A DNA stretch of 64,000 bases from an alpha proteobacterium SCGC AAA028-D10 (GTDB lineage: Bacteria > Pseudomonadota > Alphaproteobacteria > Pelagibacterales > Pelagibacteraceae), in assembly GCA_000510845.1 (NCBI GenBank), contig AZOF01000002.1, positions 81,421 through 145,420 of the forward strand. The letters are read 5' to 3'. The stretch's first letter is position 1. Every line of letters begins with the position of its first letter. The position numbers were made by a program, and so were the translations under genes. The notes beneath the pieces are model-generated. The model was not told the origin of the DNA. It did no database searches and saw only the letters and a program-made list of their open reading frames with translations. Positions 26,201 through 32,954 of the stretch are shown here, one piece after another.

Positions 26201-26655
26201 ATCATGAAGGTAATAGTCAAAGAAGCAATGAAGAGGCAGATATAGTTGCAAACATAGTAAAAAGTTTTTTAGGAAGGGATTTGTTTGATAAGGAAGGAAA
26301 AAAACGCCAACTAAATATAGAAGATATATTAGTTATCAGTCCTTACAACGCACAAACAAATTATTTAGCATCCAAACTAGATCAAGGTGCAAGAGTGGGC
26401 ACAATTGACAAATTTCAAGGACAAGAAGGTTCAATCACAATAATTTCAATGACATCATCGGATGTTGAGTGTTTGCCTAGAAATTTAGATTTTGCATTAG
26501 ATAGAAATAGATTGAATGTTGCATTGTCCAGGTCTCAATTAATATCTATTGTTATTTTTAATCCTAGACTATTAGATGTTTATCCAACTACAAAAGAACA
26601 GTTGGTTCTTCTGAATAATTTCTGCAAATTATTAAAATATAAATTGGATAATTAA
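23278..26655 (+). CDS. RecB-like nuclease / RNase H-like / SF1 helicase fusion (TM0106 type)
   Basis: An 1125-residue protein in three parts. First is an N-terminal Cas4/RecB-like PD-(D/E)XK region (GEFDFLEI, then YEVSDTKNT) closed by a Cys cluster C209-C212-C215-C221 that may hold an Fe-S centre. Second is an RNase H-like TM0106-type domain (LFFDMESVQDHI..., YHYANYEVEALERL). Third is a C-terminal Upf1/Dna2-like helicase with GPPGTGKT at 738-745, LFVDEAGQF, TYRLHPKL, TIDKFQGQEG and LNVALSRS. All helicase motifs are intact. Such proteins process DNA or RNA ends. In this operon a defence or restriction role is plausible but unproven. Confidence 0.85.
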   Translation: MTKNLYSPSMFKNYLNCKYKIYNEFYQEKLDLKRREDSESDKLRFAKGIQFENDYFEELKKKYSKVIDLKRNDKKTSQEDIAKKTIECMKEGYEVIRGGYLIDEKWRGEFDFLEINKKIKSKLGNYSYEVSDTKNTSKVKSDHIFQVVIYDNLLEKIQGVKSKDFHIILKEMKKETVELENVSEFVLMQKKKYEYFVENEIDTAKPEKCSYCKTCPWQETCETIWKEKDSLDLIWNMRKNTRKKFQKLGIDTVLKLSQQDPDKVFEDIAIETSRKFITFAKLIKKEEQSGKPEYLPVPDDPDLMRGLRRLPRPSEGDLFFDMESVQDHIVDGKLEYLFGIYYEENKQPKYKLFWSHNKEEEKNNLIKFFDFIDDNFKKYPDSFIYHYANYEVEALERLTQHYNEKEIQLVHLLNKNKFVDLFSIATQTIFATSGYSIKDLEKYYNFKRKSDIRKGTVSEDYYIKWLNTKDQKYLDEIGEYNKEDCYSTAQFRNWLLEIRDKNLPWFEPEVKEINLRPREEKMQAYEKKLKESDLENKDLQKIVYDILGFYYRENKPEYRRYFSRKLKDHEELVEDTECIGNMRKYAEPRPNDKETSYIFTYTYDDQDFKLKKGDQINIANDLLVLEEQGAGTIHSIDYYKKIVEIKRTTKKEYLPDLISIGPTGPVAIDTLEQSIFKFVDSLVSKEKKYNALKSVLTKQTPKIKGIKQGDKILKTHDYDKEIPKIISELDESYLYIQGPPGTGKTRVAANSIVELLKSGKKVGITGNSHKVIHNLIDRVISFARDKKFKFKGSHKYSRNEEHIYKEKDVKENEFFTSFNKAEYFQEFLDAEGAYLVTGTQHYFANKVNDDKLDYLFVDEAGQFTLADIVAIGRSTKNIILVGDQNQLGSPVEGVHPGESSKSILNFLLGDLETIPEDKGIFLNTTYRLHPKLNEFISHNFYDDKLVCHKDNKLRSLNLDGHSSIHSEGIFYIQADHEGNSQRSNEEADIVANIVKSFLGRDLFDKEGKKRQLNIEDILVISPYNAQTNYLASKLDQGARVGTIDKFQGQEGSITIISMTSSDVECLPRNLDFALDRNRLNVALSRSQLISIVIFNPRLLDVYPTTKEQLVLLNNFCKLLKYKLDN

Positions 26656-26679
26656 ATTTCACTATGCTACACTTTTTAT

Positions 26680-27612
26680 GTGTCAATAAAATTTCCGACA
26701 AATCCTTTCAAGATTGTAGGACCGCAAGATTATTATAAATATGAAAAAACAAAATTTTCTGAAGATTATGTTGGTGAAAATTTTAAAAGCGTTGGATGGA
26801 ATGTCTATCAACCTTTTAGAGATAAAGGCATAGATTTAATAATCTCTAAATATATTTGTCCAAAAGGTCATACCGATTTAAATAAAAATTTAAATGGAGA
26901 AAAATGTGATATTTGTAAAATAGATTCAGTCAAAATTTTATATTTCATACAAGTCAAAACAAGAGAAACTAAAGAGACCAAAAATAAAAACGGCGAAGTA
27001 ACAAAGACTACTTTTGGATGGACACTAGGTACTAAAGATTTTGAAACAGACCCAAGAAAATTGTTTGTTATGTTTTCAAATAATCCGGATGTTTTTTTAA
27101 TTATATCAATCAATGATTACCTAAATTTATATTTGAAAACAAAAAAACCAAACTATTTTCAAGAGTATTCTTTTAGAAAAGGTAACGATAGAGATCATTC
27201 TATAAGTTATAACTATGATGAAAACATGTGGTATTTTTCATCTAAGCATACAAAATTATCTATAAATGAATATCTAAATTTGGAAGGATTAAAAAAAATT
27301 CATAAATACACTGATATCAATAATTTCCAAAAATTGAGCGATGAGATAGTTAATTTTAAAAATAAATATTTCTTAACTTTTAAAAAAACCAAAACTTTTA
27401 AAATTAATGATAACGAGTTTGACGAAATGAATAAAGAAATATTAAAATTAATAACTAAAGAAAAAAAATATTTTTTAGACTTAAAAAAAAGCAATTACGA
27501 AAAATTAATAAAACTTAAACAAATCAAAATGGGCAAAGGAAAAGAGAAAAGTATTTTTGATAGTATTATCAATTATTTTGTGGACCCTGAAAGTATTAAA
27601 CCTGGCAATTAA
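26680..27612 (+). CDS. PD-(D/E)XK endonuclease-like protein with zinc finger (putative restriction enzyme)
   Basis: A 310-residue protein starting at GTG (the overlapping ATG runs into a stop). The nuclease signature is E33 in DYVGENFKSVGW, Asp52 in DKGIDLII, and Gln91-Val-Lys93 in YFIQVKTR. Between D and QVK is an insert with CPKGH and CDIC pairs, probably binding zinc. The C-terminal third is Lys-rich and helical. It lies upstream of a related Zn protein and convergent to a DNA methyltransferase, so it is the likely restriction subunit of that system. Confidence 0.75.
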   Translation: MSIKFPTNPFKIVGPQDYYKYEKTKFSEDYVGENFKSVGWNVYQPFRDKGIDLIISKYICPKGHTDLNKNLNGEKCDICKIDSVKILYFIQVKTRETKETKNKNGEVTKTTFGWTLGTKDFETDPRKLFVMFSNNPDVFLIISINDYLNLYLKTKKPNYFQEYSFRKGNDRDHSISYNYDENMWYFSSKHTKLSINEYLNLEGLKKIHKYTDINNFQKLSDEIVNFKNKYFLTFKKTKTFKINDNEFDEMNKEILKLITKEKKYFLDLKKSNYEKLIKLKQIKMGKGKEKSIFDSIINYFVDPESIKPGN

Positions 27613-27616
27613 TAAT

Positions 27617-28282
27617 ATGAATATAGTTGAAAAATCGGTTGGATATAAATTAGAAACCTTAGGTTTCGATGTTTTTTATGATTATTCAAATAATATTTTT
27701 AATATATCCAAACTTATTTGCAAAAATTGTGACGCTTCGTGGTTTAATGAACTTAATCAATGTATTTTTTGTTCTTCAACTTTTTTTTATTCTTATACTT
27801 GCTCAAATAGAGATTGTTTAAAAACATTTTCAATAACCATGGATAAAAAAAAGGGCAATGATAAAAAAAAATCTACCCCGACATGTGATATTTGTAATTC
27901 AATTTTATATAAAGATTGTTTTAATGATGATTGTATTTCAAATAAAAATACTTTTATTAGAGAAGAAATTATAAATTTAACAAATGAGGAAGGATTATTT
28001 TTTAATAAATCATCATTTAAAATATCACAACACTGGTGTCTAAAATGCGGAAACAATCAAAGTTATTATAATTCTGCTACTTTAAAAGTAGAAGTAGTTA
28101 ATAATATTAACGATCTAGAAAAATTTAAAAAAAATAAAATTATTAATAACTATATATTTTATCTTCTTAATAATGAAAAATTTTTAACTATCACAAGCAA
28201 TGATTTTGTTTTAAATGAATTGCAAGATCTTAATAAATATAAAGATGACCTTGAAATTAAGAACCTTAAATTTGTTTATTAA
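27617..28282 (+). CDS. Zinc-ribbon protein related to the preceding nuclease
   Basis: A 221-residue protein from the ATG 5 bases after the previous stop; an upstream in-frame extension overlaps the nuclease gene and is unlikely. The first 45 residues (EKSVGYKLETLGFDVFYDYSNNI...) align with the nuclease N-terminus, but the catalytic D is Asn and no QVK is seen at that place; EVEVVNNIND occurs later. At least five Cys pairs (CKNC, CIFC, CDIC, CLKC and others) suggest several zinc ribbons. It may be a non-catalytic partner for recognition. Its 3' end overlaps the methyltransferase by 17 bases in convergent orientation. Confidence 0.65.
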   Translation: MNIVEKSVGYKLETLGFDVFYDYSNNIFNISKLICKNCDASWFNELNQCIFCSSTFFYSYTCSNRDCLKTFSITMDKKKGNDKKKSTPTCDICNSILYKDCFNDDCISNKNTFIREEIINLTNEEGLFFNKSSFKISQHWCLKCGNNQSYYNSATLKVEVVNNINDLEKFKKNKIINNYIFYLLNNEKFLTITSNDFVLNELQDLNKYKDDLEIKNLKFVY

Positions 28283-29525
28283 GTTTCTCTTCTTTAGTTA
28301 GATCAAATTCATCGTATTTTATTTTATTTTTAAAGAAATCATCATTATCCAAATCAATATTTCTAATGATTGCTTTTCCAAATTCTTTTTTATTTAATTC
28401 TATTCCTACACCAACTCTATTAAGTTGAGCGGCAACTTTAGGACTTGTAAAACTTCCTGCAAATGGATCTAAAACTTTTTCACCTACATATGAAAACATT
28501 TTTATCGCCATTTCGGGAATATCTGGTGGAAAAGGAGCGGTATGACCAACCGTGTTGTCACCTTTCGAATTAATCTTAATTACAGGTCCTAATTTAATAA
28601 TATCTCTTCTCCATCTTTTAATGAAATCCAACTCTATTGCATTTTCTTTAGTTTGATTAAATGGTGATTGTGTAATGTTAGTTTTTTTTGAAAATCTTTT
28701 TCCTCTATTAGATTCGCTTCTTTCAAAACATTTTTCATTTTTGCATTCCCAACTTTGTAAACCGGGCATTGATTGTGTATTTCCATTGACATCTAAACTT
28801 CCACAACGAGGACAGGGATATCTAGTTAAGTCTAATCTATGTTTATGAAAAACTAAGATGTGTTCATAACAATTTAAAGGATATTGATAGAGAGGATATG
28901 GAGTTCCTGAATTTTTATTTCTCTCACTCTGAACTTCACCTTTATCCCAAATAAAATCATCTACAAAAGTAAAACCTATATCTTCGAAAATTTTTGTAAA
29001 ATAAGCGCCAAGAGGAATTCTTTGTTTTCCCCAAACTGATTTTGTTTTTGTGTTTGGATTATCGAATATATCGCCAACGTTAAAAACCCAAACTCTATTA
29101 TTGTCTAAAACTCTATAAGTTTCTTTTAATATTTCGGTCATATCATCCAGATATTCATTTACATCTCTCCATTGAGAGTACTCTCGAGCATTATAATAAG
29201 GAGGAGAGGTCACCATTAATTGAACAGATTCACTGTCCATTTTTTTTAATGCATTAAGACAATCACCCCAAACAATTTTAAGATTTGATTTTGAACTATC
29301 TAAAAATGAATTAAATTTTTTATCTGCATCTTCATATTCAGATTGATATTTTTTCTTTACTAAATCGCAGTAAATTTTATCAAAATAATGTATATAATCT
29401 TTTGTTTCTGAAAATTTTTTACTTTTGAGATCTTTAATTAAACTATCAAATTCTTTATCTGTAAGAATTTTCTTAAGATAATCCTCACTAGTTTTTATAA
29501 TTTTATCAAAATAATTATTAAACAT
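28266..29525 (-). CDS. DNA methyltransferase, SPPY type (beta-class order)
   Basis: A 419-residue S-adenosylmethionine-dependent DNA methyltransferase. The catalytic motif IV, TSPPYYNAREYSQW (SPPY at 107-110), comes before the AdoMet motif I, LDPFAGSFTS (353-362), which is the beta-class order. SPPY points to N4-cytosine, though N6-adenine is not excluded. A Cys-rich insert (CPRCGS...CKNEKC) near residue 240 is probably a zinc ribbon, as in its two neighbours. With the convergent PD-(D/E)XK gene it forms a likely type II restriction-modification pair. Confidence 0.88.
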   Translation of the reverse strand: MFNNYFDKIIKTSEDYLKKILTDKEFDSLIKDLKSKKFSETKDYIHYFDKIYCDLVKKKYQSEYEDADKKFNSFLDSSKSNLKIVWGDCLNALKKMDSESVQLMVTSPPYYNAREYSQWRDVNEYLDDMTEILKETYRVLDNNRVWVFNVGDIFDNPNTKTKSVWGKQRIPLGAYFTKIFEDIGFTFVDDFIWDKGEVQSERNKNSGTPYPLYQYPLNCYEHILVFHKHRLDLTRYPCPRCGSLDVNGNTQSMPGLQSWECKNEKCFERSESNRGKRFSKKTNITQSPFNQTKENAIELDFIKRWRRDIIKLGPVIKINSKGDNTVGHTAPFPPDIPEMAIKMFSYVGEKVLDPFAGSFTSPKVAAQLNRVGVGIELNKKEFGKAIIRNIDLDNDDFFKNKIKYDEFDLTKEEKLNKQI

Positions 29526-29551
29526 TTAATTAGCAAAGATTAATACATTAA

Positions 29552-29710
29552 TTAAGTTTTAGAAGAAACATATCTCCTCATCGCACCTTCTACGATTTGA
29601 CTATATTTTCTCATATCTTTGTTGGCGGTTTGTTTAAATGTTTCAAAGACATTTTTATCAACTGAAAATGTAACAAGTTTCTTTTTTATCTTTTGTGTTT
29701 GATTAAACAT
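29552..29710 (-). CDS. Ribbon-helix-helix DNA-binding protein (52 aa)
   Basis: MFNQTQKIKKKLVTFSVDKN then VFETFKQTANKDMRKYSQIVEGAMRRYVSSKT. A short beta strand (KKLVTFSVD) followed by two helices is the CopG/ParG/MetJ fold, in which dimers insert the strand into the major groove. The ATG lies 1 base after the upstream gene's stop, so it is coupled to it. Such small RHH proteins serve as partition centromere binders, plasmid copy-control repressors or relaxosome accessories. The folded gene-free region a few hundred bases upstream is a possible target. Confidence 0.7.
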   Translation of the reverse strand: MFNQTQKIKKKLVTFSVDKNVFETFKQTANKDMRKYSQIVEGAMRRYVSSKT

Positions 29711-29711
29711 T

Positions 29712-30014
29712 TTAATCCTCAAATTTAACAATTGTTTTCTTTTTAACTTTATTCATCGCAATGACACGATCTCTTTCCAACAAGATAAGATTTGTGAACC
29801 CATTTAAAATTGCCATAAAATATGGATTATATCTGTCTTTTAATAATTCAGAATATGCATCAGTAATTGCCACTGATGGATGCATATCAAAATGACTTAA
29901 TATATTTTCAAACTGCCGTTCTAGTTCCTGTACTGATAAAATATTATTAATAGGTGGTACATTATCTTTCTTTTCTACCACCTTTATAATTGCCTGTTTT
30001 AGTGTGTAATTCAT
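29712..30014 (-). CDS. Hypothetical protein of the RHH operon (100 aa)
   Basis: An unrecognised, mainly helical 100-residue protein (ELERQFENILSHFDMHPSVAITDAYSELLKDRYNPYFMAILNGFTNLILLERDRVIAM) with a basic C-terminal tail. It stands between a 42-residue gene (its ATG directly follows that stop) and the RHH gene (1 base). The tight packing implies three proteins made together, perhaps partners in partition or copy control. Confidence 0.6.
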   Translation of the reverse strand: MNYTLKQAIIKVVEKKDNVPPINNILSVQELERQFENILSHFDMHPSVAITDAYSELLKDRYNPYFMAILNGFTNLILLERDRVIAMNKVKKKTIVKFED

Positions 30015-30143
30015 TTAAATAACCTTTCCTAGTTCTTTACTTAATCTTTTAATTTCAAATAACATTTGTCCTAGAATTCCTATTTGTACAAAAGGATCTC
30101 TAGTTTTTTCATAATCAGATATTAGTTTTTTAATCTTATTCAT
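30015..30143 (-). CDS. Small hypothetical protein (42 aa), first gene of RHH operon
   Basis: Begins MNKIKKLISDYEKTRD and continues PFVQIGILGQMLFEIKRLSKELGKVI. It is amphipathic and helical. A good ribosome-binding sequence (AAAAAGGAATAA) precedes the ATG, and the stop directly abuts the start of the 100-residue gene, which is the main evidence that it is real. It is the gene nearest the 648-base folded region and would be transcribed from it. Function unknown. Confidence 0.55.
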   Translation of the reverse strand: MNKIKKLISDYEKTRDPFVQIGILGQMLFEIKRLSKELGKVI

Positions 30144-30791
30144 TTATTCCTTTTTCTAGTTTAGTTGCTTCGCAACAAGACTAGCGTCTTGACTCATTTA
30201 GATACTCATCTTGCGTAAACGTCTTTGTTCTAGACAAGACTCTGCCTATACAGACCAAAAAATCATCTGTTATAGATTTGAGTCTTGTAGTCTTGCGTAT
30301 AACGTTTCGCTTTAGACCTAACACCAAGTTCTTTGAAGTGATTAAAACGCAGAAACGGTCGTGTTTCACTGCGCTAGATAAATCTAGAAACTTCTAACTC
30401 TGCCAGACACCTTTACTTTTGTCTGCCGACGCTTGACTAGATTATGATGTTAGAGATAACCTAGTTCAATGGGATTTGACAGTCAGCGTCTCACCCACGT
30501 TTTTCACATACACATAATAAAATTCAAATCGATATGACGCAGTTTTTAATCACTTCAACTTACGTCATTATTTTCAATTTTTAATAAACTAACAAAAGTT
30601 TATTATTTCTATTTATACAAGTTCTAACGTTCAGATTTTATACGCAGTCAAAATACGATCTTACGCAGGTTTTATTCTATGCGTTAGAACGATTTAAACG
30701 TCTATGGACAGACTTTATTTAGTTTTATGTAATATCTATCGTTTTGAGATTTTTTGATGAAACCAGACAGTCCTGGTGATAATATCACTTA
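30144..30791. other. Gene-free folded region; candidate element origin or control region
   Basis: There is no convincing gene in 648 bases. The pentamer TGCGT/ACGCA occurs seven times (30212, 30294, 30347, 30537, 30642, 30663, 30680), far above expectation at this GC. Hairpins include GTTGC-ttc-GCAAC (30164), CAAGAC-tagc-GTCTTG (30176-30191), CAGACA/TGTCTG (30404-30425), and 9-bp GTTCTAACG/CGTTAGAAC (30621/30682). A long-range 13-bp inverted pair GAAGTGATTAAAA/TTTTAATCACTTC is at 30335 and 30544. The complement of GGCAGACAA is at 30419. GTGATA-a-TATCAC (30776-30788) abuts the next start codon. This fits an origin, partition or transfer site; which one is unknown. Confidence 0.55.
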
Positions 30792-31328
30792 ATGGAAAAT
30801 AACTCTCCACAATCTGCAGTTCTCGGAGCATCTGGAGAATACTTAATACTTTCTAACTTATTAAGATTAAATTTTGTAGCAGGCAAAGCACCAGATAATA
30901 CAAAAGATTATGATTTGATAGTTCTTAACAAAAGTGGAACCTCATCATCTCCAATACAAGTTAAAACAACTTTTAAAGAGATGCATTGGATTCTTAATGT
31001 TAAACACGAAAAAGCAATTAAGAATTTAATATTTTGTTTTGTTTATATGTCTAAGACTTCTCATGAGAGTGAAATATTTGTTATAAATTCAGAAAAAGTT
31101 TCATCTATCATTTCAACTTCTCATAAAATTTGGTTAAAATTACCTGGTTTTAAGGGAAAAAAACATAATGACAATCCTATGCGTGCATTACATAGAGATT
31201 ATAATTTTTTTACAAAAACTGATAATTTTAAGAAATATTTAAATAAAGATGAAATTAAATTTATAAATGATCATCAATCAGGTTGGATGAAAAAATATAA
31301 AGATGCTTGGTACCTAATAAATAAATAA
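30792..31328 (+). CDS. PD-(D/E)XK nuclease-like protein (178 aa)
   Basis: The N-terminal half reads as a restriction-endonuclease-like core: Glu16 in GASGEYLILSNLL, Asp41 in DYDLIVLNK, and Gln56-Val-Lys58 in SPIQVKTTF. The C-terminal half (NDNPMRALHRDYNFFTK..., HQSGWMKKYKDAW) is unfamiliar. A catalytic role is likely from the E-D-QxK set, but the target (DNA ends, a specific site, methylated DNA) cannot be told. No ribosome site is seen; a palindrome ends 3 bases before the ATG, suggesting autoregulation. It stands alone on the plus strand. Confidence 0.7.
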   Translation: MENNSPQSAVLGASGEYLILSNLLRLNFVAGKAPDNTKDYDLIVLNKSGTSSSPIQVKTTFKEMHWILNVKHEKAIKNLIFCFVYMSKTSHESEIFVINSEKVSSIISTSHKIWLKLPGFKGKKHNDNPMRALHRDYNFFTKTDNFKKYLNKDEIKFINDHQSGWMKKYKDAWYLINK

Positions 31329-31346
31329 TTTTTTTTTAGTATCTAA

Positions 31347-31679
31347 TTAACTGTTAATTCCCCAAGGAGATTTAAGATAAGCAACCATCACAGTTCTTCT
31401 ATCATAAAGTAAAGACTCATAAGTTGATATAAAACCTGGTCTTACTTTGTTGTATTTCTCTCTCGCAGTGGGATTAGATTTCATATAATTTTCGTATCTC
31501 TCTATCGCCTCTTCAGGTTTTACAAGATCTACGTAATCAGAGTCCCAACTCTTTTCGACTGGCAAAAGATCCTCTTCTTTTGCTAACCAGAGATCATAAC
31601 AATCATTTATTCTTGCGTTAGTGTCTTCTGGGTTAAGTTTATTATGTCTAATAAACTTTACATCGTTGGCATATGCCAT
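31347..31679 (-). CDS. Hypothetical island protein (110 aa)
   Basis: An unrecognised soluble protein of 110 residues, aromatic and acidic in the middle (DLWLAKEEDLLPVEKSWDSDYVDLV), ending SLLYDRRTVMVAYLKSPWGINS. A good ribosome site (AAAGGAGAAAAGT) precedes the ATG, supporting real expression. It converges with the PD-(D/E)XK gene. No family or motif recognised. Confidence 0.6.
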   Translation of the reverse strand: MAYANDVKFIRHNKLNPEDTNARINDCYDLWLAKEEDLLPVEKSWDSDYVDLVKPEEAIERYENYMKSNPTAREKYNKVRPGFISTYESLLYDRRTVMVAYLKSPWGINS

Positions 31680-31901
31680 ACTTTTCTCCTTTCGGTTTGT
31701 TGTTTAAATTTTTTATTGATTTTGTGAGAACTTAAGAACTTCAAGTATTATTGATATGATTATTAAATATGGCAATTATTTGGTCTTTAAAAATATATTG
31801 TATTTATTTTTCGAATAGGATTATAATGGATTTAAGACGTTTGACGTAACCTTGTGATGTAATGTTAATTGGTCTTAAGTAGTAAGTCTTAATACTCTAT
31901 G

Positions 31902-31918
31902 CGTATATTTTGTATACG
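31902..31918. promoter_or_regulatory. Small palindrome upstream of second cargo block
   Basis: CGTATA-ttttg-TATACG lies 59 bases before the ATG of PWLN copy B, in the 298-base gap between divergent genes. The rest of this gap shows only AT-rich sequence. A promoter or operator role is possible. Confidence 0.35.
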
Positions 31919-31977
31919 TGTCTCATAACATTCCAAGTTTTCAAACTTCTAGCAAACTAACTAGAAAGGAAAAAACT

Positions 31978-32298
31978 ATGGATCGTTCTAAAATAGGTCA
32001 ATTTTTTAAAGATACTTTTAAAAAAGATGACAGTAATACCCCAGTAAAATCAGGTGAAATAATTAATTTTATCTTCGCAAGATATAGTTTCAAAGAAAGA
32101 GAGGAACTAATGAATTTCATTGATGATTTCATTATTAATGAGTTTAATATCAGACAGTCCGAATTACCGTGGTTAAACGCGACTCAAAAAGATCGAGAAG
32201 AAGATTGGACAAATTTTTTTGTTTATTTACGTTTGGCGATTGCAAGAATATTAGATCAAGGACGTACTCATAATAGAAAACAGAAAATATTGAATTAA
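31978..32298 (+). CDS. PWLN-family small island protein, copy B (106 aa)
   Basis: A paralogue of the protein at 21597. Shared residues include EELMNFIDDFIINEFNIRQSEL (split core), PWLN, and DWTNFFVYLRLAIARIL. I chose the ATG at 31978, which follows a good AGAAAGGA ribosome site, over a GTG 60 bases upstream with none. It heads a three-gene run with the 217- and 465-residue genes (gaps of 1 base each). The conserved first place in separate cargo blocks is its most striking feature. The function is unknown. Confidence 0.7.
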   Translation: MDRSKIGQFFKDTFKKDDSNTPVKSGEIINFIFARYSFKEREELMNFIDDFIINEFNIRQSELPWLNATQKDREEDWTNFFVYLRLAIARILDQGRTHNRKQKILN

Positions 32299-32299
32299 A

Positions 32300-32953
32300 A
32301 TGAAACAAAAAAAAATCGGAGAGGTGAAGTTTCATCATTCCCAAGGTCATTACGAATTCATTTTTGATTATGGAGATTTGTATATGAGGGAGAATGTAGA
32401 CTGGGATGAAGATGTAGAAAATTGTAGATCAGAAATTGTAATTAATGATCCCAAAGATATTCTAAGTTTAAACGTCTACATCAAATATACTATTCCAAAC
32501 CACAACGATATTCTTGAAATGAAAAAGAATAATACAAACCAATACAAAATAGATCCAAAAAAACATTTATATACTGTGGAATTATTAAATTTTAGTCAAA
32601 AAGAAGGTAAATTTAGAATCTGTGAAGACTTCTGGATCGGTTATGAAGACACTATAAAAAAATTAATAAAACAATTTAAAAATTTAAAAGAGATTTATTT
32701 TTTTGGAAGGTATTTTAGAGAATCTGAAAATGGTTTTTCATTCGACCTCATCGACGATGATGATTATATTAGAAAAAACTGCAACATTCCTAAGTGGGAA
32801 GATTCTATGTTTATAGAACCAGCAGAAGACAAGGATTATCTTGAACAATTAATACTTTTAAAAAAACAAGTAGGAACAAATGTTAAGATTAATTTTGAGT
32901 CATTATCAAAAGATTCTGAGAAATTAGTAAAGCAGTTTAAAATTACGGATTAA
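32300..32953 (+). CDS. Hypothetical island protein (217 aa)
   Basis: An unrecognised acidic protein. The first 100 residues are strand-rich (KFHHSQGHYEFIFDYGDLYMRE, then DILSLNVYIKYTI). Residues 110-150 hold RICEDFWIGYEDTIKKLIKQF followed by IYFFGRYFRESENGF, and a DDDDY acidic patch follows. The beta-rich start could be a binding domain. It lies 1 base after PWLN copy B and 1 base before the repeat protein, so the three are one operon. Confidence 0.6.
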   Translation: MKQKKIGEVKFHHSQGHYEFIFDYGDLYMRENVDWDEDVENCRSEIVINDPKDILSLNVYIKYTIPNHNDILEMKKNNTNQYKIDPKKHLYTVELLNFSQKEGKFRICEDFWIGYEDTIKKLIKQFKNLKEIYFFGRYFRESENGFSFDLIDDDDYIRKNCNIPKWEDSMFIEPAEDKDYLEQLILLKKQVGTNVKINFESLSKDSEKLVKQFKITD

Positions 32954-32954
32954 A

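Noticed and set aside
27557..27616. N-terminal extension of the zinc-ribbon protein
   Set aside because: It would overlap the nuclease gene by 56 bases, is hydrophobic and unlike the paralogue, and an ATG directly after the nuclease stop gives a natural start.
30181..30369. Open frame of 62 codons on the minus strand
   Set aside because: It lies in the folded, motif-rich non-coding region, has no ribosome site, and its composition follows the hairpins rather than coding bias.
31918..31977. Longer start (GTG) for PWLN copy B
   Set aside because: The downstream ATG has a clear AAGGA ribosome site at proper spacing, and the extra residues do not match copy A.
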